Part shown: positions 25,835 to 33,655 of the stretch, one piece after another
How positions within the stretch are numbered: position 1 is the first letter of the stretch
How the letters are laid out: every line of letters begins with the position of its first letter
Assembly: GCA_022848865.1 (NCBI GenBank)
Contig: JAJISE010000006.1
Location: 1 to 62,635, forward strand
Origin: Candidatus Thermoplasmatota archaeon
GTDB taxonomy: Archaea > Thermoplasmatota > Thermoplasmata > RBG-16-68-12 > JAGMCJ01
Length of the DNA stretch: 62,635 nucleotides
Direction: 5' to 3'
Program-made: the position numbers and the translations under genes
Notes under the pieces: model-generated
Told to the model about the DNA's origin: nothing
Databases searched by the model: none
What the model saw: the letters and a program-made list of their open reading frames with translations, nothing else

Positions 25835-27001
25835 ATGAGTAGGGCAAGAACAGGTATTGAAACGGTTGATGAATGGCTCGGAGGCGGGTTCCCGAGACCA
25901 TCAACGTCCCTTCTGCTGAGCAACAGCCCTACCGAGAAGAGAGAGCTTGCCGAGAAATTCGTGGTCTCGGGAATGGTCGACGGCGAGGTGTGCGTTTACG
26001 TGGACTTCTTCAGGTCCCCGAGCCTTGCGAGGTCCCAGTTCAGGAGCCACGGTGTCACTGAGCAGTCCCGTCTCATCATAGTCGACGCCGTCTCCAATCA
26101 GATTATGGTGCCCTCTGAGGAGAAGTACGTCATTCGCGATGCGCTCGATCTGAACCAAATCCAGAGCGTCATCAGAGAGGCCCTCGAGAATGAGAGACCA
26201 GGCCGAGTGGTTATCGATTCCCTCGAGTTCCTCCTCGACAGGTTCCCAAAGGAATCGGTTATTGAGTTCTGGCACTTCTTGCGCGGGGCCTCAGAGGACA
26301 CGGGAACCTCATCTCTGGTATTGTTCATGAACTGGACCCTGGAGGATAGGGAGCTCAACAGGATAAGGCAATCCGCAGACTGCGTCCTGGAGTTCGAGAC
26401 AAGAACGGCAGGTCACGAACTGCAGAACCTAGTTAAGATACACGAGAAAAGGGAGCTCGGGATCTCGGAAAGCGACTGGGTGCGGTTCGCAATCAGGGAA
26501 CCGGTGGGCGGTCCCGCACAACCCACGAGAATCCTTGTCATTGGATCCAAGGACTCTGGTAAGAACGATTTCGTGAGCTCGCTGTGCTCACGAACCGTTG
26601 TCGACGAGACAGGGCACATCGGGAGAGGGAGAGACAGGAGAAGGCTGGATGTCTCGGACATCGACATCGAGGTGCTCGGTGACCCTGCCGATGAGAGCTT
26701 CGCAGTCACGTTCAGGCTGTTCAGTCGAGAGGTGAGTGGCGTGTTCCTTGTTGTGGACAGCACGAACCCTGAGGACATCGAACGAGGGCGGGCGATAGTC
26801 GCCTCCAGCCATCGAAATGTCCGCCTTGTCGTAATCGTGACCAAGCGGCAACTGGATGACGCGATGCCAGTGGACGAGATAGAAACCAGAATGGAGCTTC
26901 CTGAGAATGTGTCTGTAATCGAGGCCCCTGGAACCGAGGAAATGGATGCGCCAATGGCATTGGAGCGTCTGTTCAGACGACAGGAGGCAAGGATATCGTG
27001 A
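25835..27001 (+). CDS. Degenerate KaiC-like domain fused to a GTPase-like domain
   Basis: Residues 1-225 match a KaiC-like domain (TGIETVDEWLGGGFP is the usual opening), but the P-loop position reads SNSPTEKRE and lacks GK[ST]. Residues 235-388 form a second P-loop domain (ILVIGSKDSGKNDFV) resembling archaeal SRPRB/COG2229-like GTPases, again with Asn-Asp where Thr/Ser is expected; VTKRQLDD takes the place of NKxD. The gene follows AGGAGAA and lies in the kinase operon. The product joins two eroded nucleotide-binding modules. The fusion may be a regulatory adaptor. Confidence 0.75.
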   Translation: MSRARTGIETVDEWLGGGFPRPSTSLLLSNSPTEKRELAEKFVVSGMVDGEVCVYVDFFRSPSLARSQFRSHGVTEQSRLIIVDAVSNQIMVPSEEKYVIRDALDLNQIQSVIREALENERPGRVVIDSLEFLLDRFPKESVIEFWHFLRGASEDTGTSSLVLFMNWTLEDRELNRIRQSADCVLEFETRTAGHELQNLVKIHEKRELGISESDWVRFAIREPVGGPAQPTRILVIGSKDSGKNDFVSSLCSRTVVDETGHIGRGRDRRRLDVSDIDIEVLGDPADESFAVTFRLFSREVSGVFLVVDSTNPEDIERGRAIVASSHRNVRLVVIVTKRQLDDAMPVDEIETRMELPENVSVIEAPGTEEMDAPMALERLFRRQEARIS

Positions 27002-27080
27002 GAACCACGCTGGAGACAACACGCGTTCACCCTCGTACTCGTGTGGCGAGAGGACACCAGTCAACCCACGAACGGTCCGT

Positions 27081-27118
27081 GGAATCGGGATTGATAATGT
27101 GGGATGACCCCTTAAATA
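27081..27118 (+). promoter_or_regulatory. Promoter of the Ras-like GTPase with degenerate dyad
   Basis: GGAATC (27081-27086), a 6-base spacer and GATAAT (27093-27098) form a weaker copy of the dyad. A TATA box CTTAAATA (27111-27118) lies 37 bases before the ATG at 27155. GATATC ATAGAT GA just after the TATA box shares the exact spacer of the site at 27838-27855. Confidence 0.45.
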
Positions 27119-27154
27119 CGGATATCATAGATGAACGAAACTAGGAGATGAAAG

Positions 27155-27748
27155 ATGGAACCAAACCTCCGCGGGGAAGTCAAGCTCAAGGTCTGCCTGA
27201 TAGGTGACGGTGGAGTGGGAAAGACCAGTTTGATAAGGAGGTTCGTCTTCAGTGAGTTCGATGAGCGCTATCTCTACACGCTGGGCACGAATGTCTCCAA
27301 GAAAGAGGTCACGCTTGTCTGGAAGGGGGAGGAGGTCAAGGCCACTCTGACGGTCTGGGACATAATGGGACAGAAGAGCCTCAGGCACCTGTTCACGGAA
27401 TCCTATTTCAAGGATGCAGACGGGGGAATCGCTGTTTGCGACTCCACGCGGTCCGATACGCTCGACGACTTGACCGAATGGGTCGACAAGATGTTCTCAG
27501 TGAGTGGCGAGGTTCCAATCACGATACTCGCGAACAAGATGGATCTGAGAGACCAGATAAGAATCGAGGAAAGAGCGCTCGAGGAGTTCGCGGCGGCCTA
27601 CGGGGCTCCGTACCTCTTCACGAGTGCAAAGACCGGAGAGAACGTGGAGAGGGCCTTCGCAAAGACAGCGGAGCTGATGGCAGGTCGCGCCGCCTCCATG
27701 AATCCGGAGCGAGACTCGAAAACGCACGATTCGTCGGCCACAGTATAG
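27155..27748 (+). CDS. Ras/Rab-like small GTPase
   Basis: This 197-residue protein is a nearly bare G domain with GDGGVGKTS (G1), a conserved Thr in TLGTNVSKK (G2), DIMGQ (G3), NKMD (G4) and SAK (G5). The Ala/Gly of the eukaryotic DTAGQ box is Met-Gly here, as in the paralogue at 14826. It ends in a polar tail with no cysteine for prenylation. It has its own promoter, downstream of the KaiC/GTPase fusion. It is likely part of the same signalling set. Confidence 0.88.
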   Translation: MEPNLRGEVKLKVCLIGDGGVGKTSLIRRFVFSEFDERYLYTLGTNVSKKEVTLVWKGEEVKATLTVWDIMGQKSLRHLFTESYFKDADGGIAVCDSTRSDTLDDLTEWVDKMFSVSGEVPITILANKMDLRDQIRIEERALEEFAAAYGAPYLFTSAKTGENVERAFAKTAELMAGRAASMNPERDSKTHDSSATV

Positions 27749-27837
27749 GATCCCTTGTCTACTGGCCGCAAGAATCTTCATTCTCCCTCAGCATCCAGAA
27801 GTCAAATATGTGCCACAGGCTTGTTCTCGGCTGCGAC

Positions 27838-27855
27838 ATTATCATAGATGATAAC
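27838..27855. promoter_or_regulatory. TTATC-N6-GATAA dyad, best-conserved single copy
   Basis: ATTATC (27838-27843), ATAGAT and GATAAC (27850-27855) can be read as a 7-base perfect palindrome TTATCAT/ATGATAA around AG. It lies 23 bases before the ATG at 27879. Confidence 0.55.
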
Positions 27856-27878
27856 AGTCAGGGGAGATTTATGTTCAG

Positions 27879-28229
27879 ATGATTAGACATCATCTCGAGT
27901 CAATGCGAAGGAATGAGAGACACTCGACTTTCTACGTTTCGTTTCCGGCCCTCTATTCTGCAACGCTGGAAGCGATGAGAGAAGCTGGAGTTGAGATTAT
28001 CTCGGTGAGCTATGATGAGGGTCGCATTCAAGGAATTGTCCCAACTAACTCGATTCTGAGAAGCAGGATCAAAGCCAGGCTGTTTCGGTCATCTGAGGCT
28101 GTCCTCCTGGGCTTGGAGACTGCCGACCGCATTATTGGAAAGGACGGAATAGCAACGGAGACATCTGAGGACATTCTGAGGTTCTTGGAAGACAGGTTCG
28201 AGCCGCTCAACCGCGTCACGAACAGGTGA
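27879..28229 (+). CDS. Small soluble protein of unknown function
   Basis: The 116-residue product is an alpha/beta protein with no membrane segment. It opens with STFYVSFPALYSATLEAMREAG and has a strand-turn-strand (VEIISVSYDEGRIQGIVP) followed by helices. The pattern loosely recalls small lipocalin or Bet v1/DUF1499-like domains, but I do not recognise a family. AGGGGAG lies 12 bases before the ATG at 27879; ATG 27903 is also possible. It is controlled by the dyad at 27838-27855 and is last in the signalling island. Confidence 0.6.
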   Translation: MIRHHLESMRRNERHSTFYVSFPALYSATLEAMREAGVEIISVSYDEGRIQGIVPTNSILRSRIKARLFRSSEAVLLGLETADRIIGKDGIATETSEDILRFLEDRFEPLNRVTNR

Positions 28230-28234
28230 AGACC

Positions 28235-28342
28235 TCACTTCTCAGGCATCACGGAGTAGACCATCCTCTCTTCAAGAAGACCCCTGATTCCAACAGAGAC
28301 CATCATCCCGATTCCAAGGTCTTCCTCGGGGCCATCCAGTGA
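28235..28342 (-). pseudogene. Remnant of a DUF35 gene (3' end only)
   Basis: Thirty-five in-frame sense codons plus stop on this strand read LDGPEEDLGIGMMVSVG and on to RMVYSVMPEK. They align without gaps to most of the C-terminus of the intact DUF35 protein at 30377-30778 (LDGSEEDIKIGMNVVVG ... DRMIYSVSVK) at roughly 60% identity. No upstream part (Zn ribbon, OB strands) remains. Its divergence suggests an old duplication. The protease gene lies between this fragment and the intact copy. Confidence 0.7.
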
Positions 28343-28461
28343 CTGTGAATGGTGAGCAGCACAAGATTCTTAAGCCCGTAGCTGATATGTGGTTTCGGCT
28401 TCTAAGCCAGGGGGCGCAGAGGGAGGAACGATTTCGCTTTGTCTCCCAAGGAGGAGGTAGT

Positions 28462-30372
28462 ATGAGGAACGCAAGGTTTCTTTCAATGGCGGTGTTGACA
28501 GCATTTCTCTTGAGTGCGACTACTGTAGCGCTGCCGCGTGATGTGGGTGGACCCCAGGTCGATGGCGACCTGGGACTTCCTGGTATTCAGTCGGGTTTGG
28601 GAGGGTCACTCCCGCTGTACAGTTCGAACCCGAACAGCTCTTGGACGCACAAACTCAACCACACCGGGGGTTTCAGCAAGACCACCACCAACGCTTCCCT
28701 CAACGGGACCAAGATCACATACAGCGGAATGGGAATAGGCGGCGACTTCGAGCTCACTGTGAAGGGGATCTTCAAGAACGCGAATCTCGAGATTGAGGTC
28801 TCTAACCTCGAAGTCGGTGGCAGCCTGACTGTGAATGTGGTGAGCAATCCCTTCTTACAGGACCTGAAGGTTAACGTTGGCGGGAACAAGGTCGGGGGAG
28901 ACCTTCATGTGCTCGTGGAGGACAACGCCGTCTCCAACCTGGAGGTCAACATCGGCGAGAACAGGGCCTGCTTGGGAATGATGGTCCAGGTCATCAAGAA
29001 CTCTATCGATTATCAGTTCCTCGCGAACTTCAGGAAAAACGTAGTGAAAGACGACATGATACTCGAGATCAACCAGAACCACCGTCCACCGGGATGGCCG
29101 GAACTCTTCCACACCATGACGGTCTTCATAGTCGACAACCACGTCGTCCAGCTGGCCATGCGCATCTACATCCAGCAGAACGACATGGCGAAAGAAGGCT
29201 TCCCGAAGATGTACATAGAGATCAGGGTCAATGGCGCAGGAACTGACATGTGGACCCGCATTCTGGCCAATCGCGCTTATCCCACAGGGGAGATCGAGGT
29301 TCAGATGCACGACAACGCCTGCGACGTTCGCCAGGACATATTCATCTTCGCCAACAAGGCGCTGGAAGTCAAGGTGAACATCGTCCGTAACTACGGTTGC
29401 GGGTCCTCATATGTCGCCGTTCAGGATGATGCCGTGGGACCCATTGTGAAGGAACCCACGAAGTGCATGCAACAGACCGGCGGAGACGGAGACGGCGATG
29501 GTCTGACCGACCTGTACGAGCTGATGGTCGGCACCTACATGACGAATCCCGACACGGATGGCGATGGGATTTGGGACGGCTGGCACGATAAGAACAAGAA
29601 CAAGGTCTGGGACGGAGACGAGAGACACGGAGAGATAGGTGACCCGGACCACCCCGCTCAGAAGTTCTCTGGGAGCGTGGACAGGCTCGTGCGCCCGCCA
29701 GAACACGAACCGAACCCGATATGTTGCGACATCTACGTGGAGATAGACCAGACCAAGGGTCAGAAGAAGTTCCCCAAGCAGTCGGTTGACCTCCTCCAGA
29801 AGAAGTTCAAGAAGCACCGCATCAAGATTCACATAGACAACGGCTGGCCTGGCAAGGGAGGCGGCGGTCAGACACTGCCGGCGAAACTGGACACGCACAA
29901 GGGGACGAAGTTCTTGCACTTCAGGCAGCTGCTCGGAGCGAAGAACGACTTCTACGACTTCAAGGAGAAGGCGAAGTACTTCGACCCGATGCGCGAGGAC
30001 ATCTTCCACTACGCGATCATTGGTCCGTACATCTCGTACGAGGCGGGCGGGTCAATGGTCTACAACAAGAATGTCACTGGCATCGCGGAGAAGGGTGGCG
30101 ACGACTTCGCGCTTGCTGGTAAGGCAATCGACAGCTTCATCAAGAAGAAGTACGTGAAGAAGGACTGGAAGAGCGTCAAGCCCAAGATGCTGGCAAGGTC
30201 GTTGATGCACGAGCTCGGGCACAACATGGACCTTCTGGACACATACGCGAAGGCGGACGAACCGCTCACAGTGATGTACGGCTACATCAGCACGGTCAAG
30301 CCGCTGGATTACAAGCAGTCAGCGGAATGGGCGGCACTGAGACCTGACAAGGTCATAGAAACGAGCGACTAG
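28462..30372 (+). CDS. Secreted metzincin-like metalloprotease with beta-repeat and Ca loops
   Basis: This 636-residue protein starts with a signal peptide (about 1-27). Next comes a beta-repeat region (about 55-320) with many Asn-rich strands, which may form a parallel beta solenoid. Asp-rich calcium loops (GDGDGDGLTDLYE, then NPDTDGDGIWDGW) follow at about 340-390. The C-terminal domain has HELGH at 583-587 followed by NMDLLD, fitting HExxHxxxxxD with Asp as third ligand, and a downstream VMYGY as a possible Met-turn. This is a metzincin-like zinc peptidase. The ATG at 28462 follows GGAGGAGG. Its target is unknown; surface or extracellular protein turnover is likely. Confidence 0.82.
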   Translation: MRNARFLSMAVLTAFLLSATTVALPRDVGGPQVDGDLGLPGIQSGLGGSLPLYSSNPNSSWTHKLNHTGGFSKTTTNASLNGTKITYSGMGIGGDFELTVKGIFKNANLEIEVSNLEVGGSLTVNVVSNPFLQDLKVNVGGNKVGGDLHVLVEDNAVSNLEVNIGENRACLGMMVQVIKNSIDYQFLANFRKNVVKDDMILEINQNHRPPGWPELFHTMTVFIVDNHVVQLAMRIYIQQNDMAKEGFPKMYIEIRVNGAGTDMWTRILANRAYPTGEIEVQMHDNACDVRQDIFIFANKALEVKVNIVRNYGCGSSYVAVQDDAVGPIVKEPTKCMQQTGGDGDGDGLTDLYELMVGTYMTNPDTDGDGIWDGWHDKNKNKVWDGDERHGEIGDPDHPAQKFSGSVDRLVRPPEHEPNPICCDIYVEIDQTKGQKKFPKQSVDLLQKKFKKHRIKIHIDNGWPGKGGGGQTLPAKLDTHKGTKFLHFRQLLGAKNDFYDFKEKAKYFDPMREDIFHYAIIGPYISYEAGGSMVYNKNVTGIAEKGGDDFALAGKAIDSFIKKKYVKKDWKSVKPKMLARSLMHELGHNMDLLDTYAKADEPLTVMYGYISTVKPLDYKQSAEWAALRPDKVIETSD

Positions 30373-30376
30373 GATC

Positions 30377-30778
30377 TCACTTCACGCTTACGGAGTAGAT
30401 CATCCTGTCCTCAGGCAGGTCCTTGATCCCGACCACGACATTCATGCCGATTTTGATGTCCTCTTCACTTCCATCAAGCCAGCCGATGAGCCTGCCGCCA
30501 CCTTCGACGTCCACGAGGCATATCGTGTAGGGAGCATCGTCCTCGAACCCGGCGGGCGCCACATGAATCGTCGTGAACGTGACGAGCGTGCCCTTGTTCT
30601 CGCAGTCCACGAACTCCATCTCCTCGTCCAAGCACACGGGACAGTCCATCCTCGGCGGGAGATAGATCTCATTGCACTTCTTGCACCGCGTCCCGGATAT
30701 CTTCCCTTCCTTCAGCCTCTCCTCGATCCCATCGACCTTCGAGAAAGGTACGAATTCGATCTTGCCTAGTTTGCCCAA
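30377..30778 (-). CDS. DUF35 Zn-ribbon/OB-fold acyl-CoA-binding protein
   Basis: The 133-residue product has the DUF35 layout: an N-terminal helix, a Zn ribbon (CKKCNEIYLPPRMDCPVC) and an OB fold. In archaea these proteins bind acyl-CoA and bridge thiolase with partner enzymes (as in the acetoacetyl-CoA thiolase/HMG-CoA synthase complex). The start is TTG at 30778: AGGAGGTGA precedes it by a few bases and family similarity begins there. It follows the thiolase gene by 4 bases, so the two proteins probably form a complex. A truncated copy is at 28235-28342. Confidence 0.85.
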   Translation of the reverse strand: MGKLGKIEFVPFSKVDGIEERLKEGKISGTRCKKCNEIYLPPRMDCPVCLDEEMEFVDCENKGTLVTFTTIHVAPAGFEDDAPYTICLVDVEGGGRLIGWLDGSEEDIKIGMNVVVGIKDLPEDRMIYSVSVK

Positions 30779-30782
30779 ACAA

Positions 30783-31925
30783 TCACCTCCTGAATATGTT
30801 GACGAAGCAGTACTGTCCGATACCACCGACGTTGTGCATCAGCGCGACCTCGGCCCCGTCGACCTGTCGCTCGCCCGCCTCGCCTCTCAGTTGTTTCACG
30901 GCCTCGACCGCCATGGAGACGCCCGTTGCGCCGACAGGATGACCCTTGCTCTTCAGACCGCCATCGACGTTCACGGGGATCCTCCCGCCAATATACGTCT
31001 CACCCTCTTCGATCATCTTGCCGCCTCCACCCTTTTCGCTGAACCCAAGGTCCTCGTAGGCAAGGATCTCAGCGATCGTGAAGCAGTCATGCACATCGGC
31101 CACGTCAACGTTCTCGGGCCCGATGCCTGCCATCTTGTATGCGTTTCGCGCCGCCTCGACGGCGCTGGGAATCTCACTGAGATTCTCTCTCCTGAGAACG
31201 GACATAGGTGCAGTTGCAGAGCCTAGTCCCGCGATCCACACAGGCGTGTCAGCCTTCTTTGCGTTCTCCTCGTTCGTGACTATCATGCACGCGGCGCCAT
31301 CCGCGTTGGCGCAGCAGTCGTAGAGGGAGAGCGGAGTGGCGACCATCCTCGAGCCGAGAGCCTTCTCGGCGGTTATCTCCTTCTGGAACATCGCATTCGG
31401 ATTCTTCGTGCCGTAGTGATGGTTCTTCACGGCGACCGCAGCCATCTGCTCTCTCGTGGTGCCGTACTCGTACATGTGCCTGTGAGCGAACATGGCATAG
31501 TATCCGGGGAATGTCGTCCCGAATCCGGATTCCCACTGAACATCCCCGACCCTGCCCATGAGCGCGAGGATCTCAGGCGTGGACAGCTCCAGCATCTTCT
31601 GCACGCCGAGCACGGCGACGGTGTCATAGATACCCGCCCGAATGTAGGCGTCGGCGGTAGCGAGAGCAGCGCTGCTCGACGCGCAGGCGGCCTCTACCAG
31701 GAACGTCGGCTTGGGGTTCATGCCGAGGTACTCAGCGACGACACCTGACAGCGATCGCTGCCTGTGATACTCAGGAGAGGAACCGACGATGAGCGCGTCG
31801 AGGTCCTTCTGATGCAGCCCGCAGTCCTTGAGGGCCTCCCTGAAAGGCTCGAACGCGAGCTCCTGTACCGTGACTTCCCTTTTCCCGAACTTGCCATGAC
31901 CTATCCCAACAACGCCTGTCCGCAT
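30783..31925 (-). CDS. Thiolase (SCP-x/acetyl-CoA acetyltransferase type)
   Basis: This 380-residue condensing/thiolytic enzyme of the archaeal and SCP-x thiolase branch has catalytic Cys81 in EAACASSSAA, the HDCFTIAE segment, GHPVGATG with its His, and a terminal HNVGGIGQ. It acts on acyl-CoA substrates in the cytoplasm. It is 9 bases downstream of the SDR gene and just upstream of DUF35, the usual partner. With the divergent CoA-transferase it points to acyl-CoA degradation or ketone-type metabolism rather than mevalonate synthesis, since no HMG-CoA synthase is present. Confidence 0.88.
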   Translation of the reverse strand: MRTGVVGIGHGKFGKREVTVQELAFEPFREALKDCGLHQKDLDALIVGSSPEYHRQRSLSGVVAEYLGMNPKPTFLVEAACASSSAALATADAYIRAGIYDTVAVLGVQKMLELSTPEILALMGRVGDVQWESGFGTTFPGYYAMFAHRHMYEYGTTREQMAAVAVKNHHYGTKNPNAMFQKEITAEKALGSRMVATPLSLYDCCANADGAACMIVTNEENAKKADTPVWIAGLGSATAPMSVLRRENLSEIPSAVEAARNAYKMAGIGPENVDVADVHDCFTIAEILAYEDLGFSEKGGGGKMIEEGETYIGGRIPVNVDGGLKSKGHPVGATGVSMAVEAVKQLRGEAGERQVDGAEVALMHNVGGIGQYCFVNIFRR

Positions 31926-31934
31926 GTGGTCACC

Positions 31935-32678
31935 TCATATGTACTGACCGCCGTCTACCTTAATGACCTCTCCGGTCGTGTGCCTGGACTTCTCGCTGCA
32001 AAGGAAGACGACGCAGTTCGCCACGTCCTCGGGCTTGCCGATCCGGCCGAAGACGGTCTCGTCCCTCGCTATCTGCAGGAACTTCTCCGGGATCTGCGAC
32101 ATCATCTCCGTCTCGATCATGCCCGGCGCGACTGCGTTAACGTTCACGCTGGACCGCCCGAGCTCCTTCGCCAGAGCTTTGGTGAGCGCGATTATGCCTC
32201 CCTTCGAGGCGGAGTAGTTCGTCTGGCCGAACTTGCCCCTCAGGCCGTTGATGCTGGTGATGTTGACTATCTTGCCGGAGCCCTGTTCCTTGAATATCGG
32301 CGTGGCGGCTCGTATGTAGTTGAAGTAGCCCTTGAGGTTCACCTCGATGACGCGGTCCCACTGTTCCTCTGTCATCTTCCAGATCACGCCGTCCCAGTTT
32401 ATGCCAGCGTTGCACACGAGTATGTCGAGCCCGCCGAACTCCTTGACGACCTTTTCGATCATGTTCTGCGCGTCCTCGAAGCTCGCGACATCCGCCTGAA
32501 CGACGAGGCCCTTCCTCCCCATCTTCTCGATCTCGGCGACGACAGCCTTCGCCTCTTCGTCGTGCTTCCTGTAGTTTATCGCGACGTTCGCGCCTTGCTC
32601 GGCGAGCTTGAGCGCAATGGCGGTCCCGATTCCCAGGCTCCCTCCGGTCACAATTGCATTCTTCCCTTCCAGTTCCAT
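31935..32678 (-). CDS. Short-chain dehydrogenase (FabG-like 3-oxoacyl reductase)
   Basis: This 247-residue classical SDR has TGGSLGIG for NAD(P) binding, NAGI, a catalytic Ser in NITSING, YSASK, a PG motif (VAPGMIETEM) and a terminal VDGGQYI. Its length matches FabG or acetoacetyl-CoA reductase. As the first gene of an operon with thiolase and DUF35, it likely oxidises or reduces a 3-hydroxy/3-oxoacyl-CoA. Its promoter region (32679-32758) is shared with the divergent CoA-transferase operon. Confidence 0.87.
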   Translation of the reverse strand: MELEGKNAIVTGGSLGIGTAIALKLAEQGANVAINYRKHDEEAKAVVAEIEKMGRKGLVVQADVASFEDAQNMIEKVVKEFGGLDILVCNAGINWDGVIWKMTEEQWDRVIEVNLKGYFNYIRAATPIFKEQGSGKIVNITSINGLRGKFGQTNYSASKGGIIALTKALAKELGRSSVNVNAVAPGMIETEMMSQIPEKFLQIARDETVFGRIGKPEDVANCVVFLCSEKSRHTTGEVIKVDGGQYI

Positions 32679-32758
32679 TGTATCCCCCTCAAAGAAAGTT
32701 TAATAGGCGGAGCGCGTTAATGCGGCGACTCTATTTAATCCTTAGCGAGGGGAGGTTA

Positions 32759-33655
32759 ATGGCCAGAACGGAGAAGGTTTTGAGTGCGAAAGAGGCGGTC
32801 GAGCGCTTCGTGAAGGACGGATGCTTCGTTGCCATCGGCGGGATGCACATGCACAACAACACGATGGCGCTCATTCGCGAGGTCATCCGGCAGAACGTCG
32901 GAGTCGGAAGGCTGATCACGAGCCCCTCTGGCTCCGTGAACGCGGACATGCTCATCGGCGCGGGTCTTGTGGACGAGCTCTACTGCGCATATGTCGGTAT
33001 GGAGCACCTCGGACTCGCTCCCAACTTCAGGAAGTTCGCGGAGAGCGGAAAGCTGAAGGTCCGCGAGTGCGATGAGGCGTTCGTCACGTACACGCTCCGA
33101 GCGGGGGCCAGCTCCATGCCCTTCATTCCGCTGCCGAAAGGTCTGGAGGCGACGTCCGTGCCGTCCATGAACGAGGATGACTACAGGTGGACGTCGGACC
33201 CCTTTGGCGGGGAGAAGGTCGCGTGCCTTCCTGCGCTGCAACCAGATGTCGCCCTGGTTCACTGCCAGAAGGCGGACCAGTACGGGAACGCGATATTCGA
33301 GGGCAGCAAGTTCAACGACTTCCTCATGATCAAGGCGAGCGACAAGGTCATACTCCAGGTAGAGGAGGTCGTGCCGCACGAGTATATGCTCGAGAATGCC
33401 ATGCGCGTCGATGTTCCCGCGTTTGTCGTGGATGCCGTTGTCAATACGCCGTTCGGCTGTCATCCCACAGCGTCGCACAAGTACTACCGGTACGACGAGG
33501 ATCACATCAAGGAATACCTGGGAGCGTGCAAGGAGGATTTCGACGCATACCTGGACAGATACGTTCGCGGGCCGAAGGACAACGAAGAATACCTGGAGAT
33601 GATCGGCGGGCGCGAGAAGGCCAAGGAGCTGATGGAGGGGGGCGTCCCATGGTAG
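32759..33655 (+). CDS. CoA-transferase family I, subunit A (glutaconate/IpdA-like)
   Basis: The 298-residue alpha subunit has KDGCFVAIGGMHMHNNTM, then ALQPDVALVHCQKADQYGNA, typical of GctA/IpdA and 3-oxoacid CoA-transferase A subunits. The ATG at 32759 follows GAGGGGAGG; upstream in-frame sequence is the promoter with a TATA-like ATTTAATC. Subunit B overlaps its 3' end by 7 bases. The substrate is not readable from sequence; an acyl-CoA from the divergent thiolase/SDR pathway is the natural guess. Confidence 0.85.
   Translation: MARTEKVLSAKEAVERFVKDGCFVAIGGMHMHNNTMALIREVIRQNVGVGRLITSPSGSVNADMLIGAGLVDELYCAYVGMEHLGLAPNFRKFAESGKLKVRECDEAFVTYTLRAGASSMPFIPLPKGLEATSVPSMNEDDYRWTSDPFGGEKVACLPALQPDVALVHCQKADQYGNAIFEGSKFNDFLMIKASDKVILQVEEVVPHEYMLENAMRVDVPAFVVDAVVNTPFGCHPTASHKYYRYDEDHIKEYLGACKEDFDAYLDRYVRGPKDNEEYLEMIGGREKAKELMEGGVPW

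Noticed and set aside
29407-30009. Antisense frame over the protease gene
   Set aside because: Leu/Val/Arg-rich shadow of the Asp- and Lys-rich coding strand.
31764-32720. Antisense frame over the SDR and thiolase genes
   Set aside because: Opposite two well-supported enzymes; composition is that of a shadow frame.
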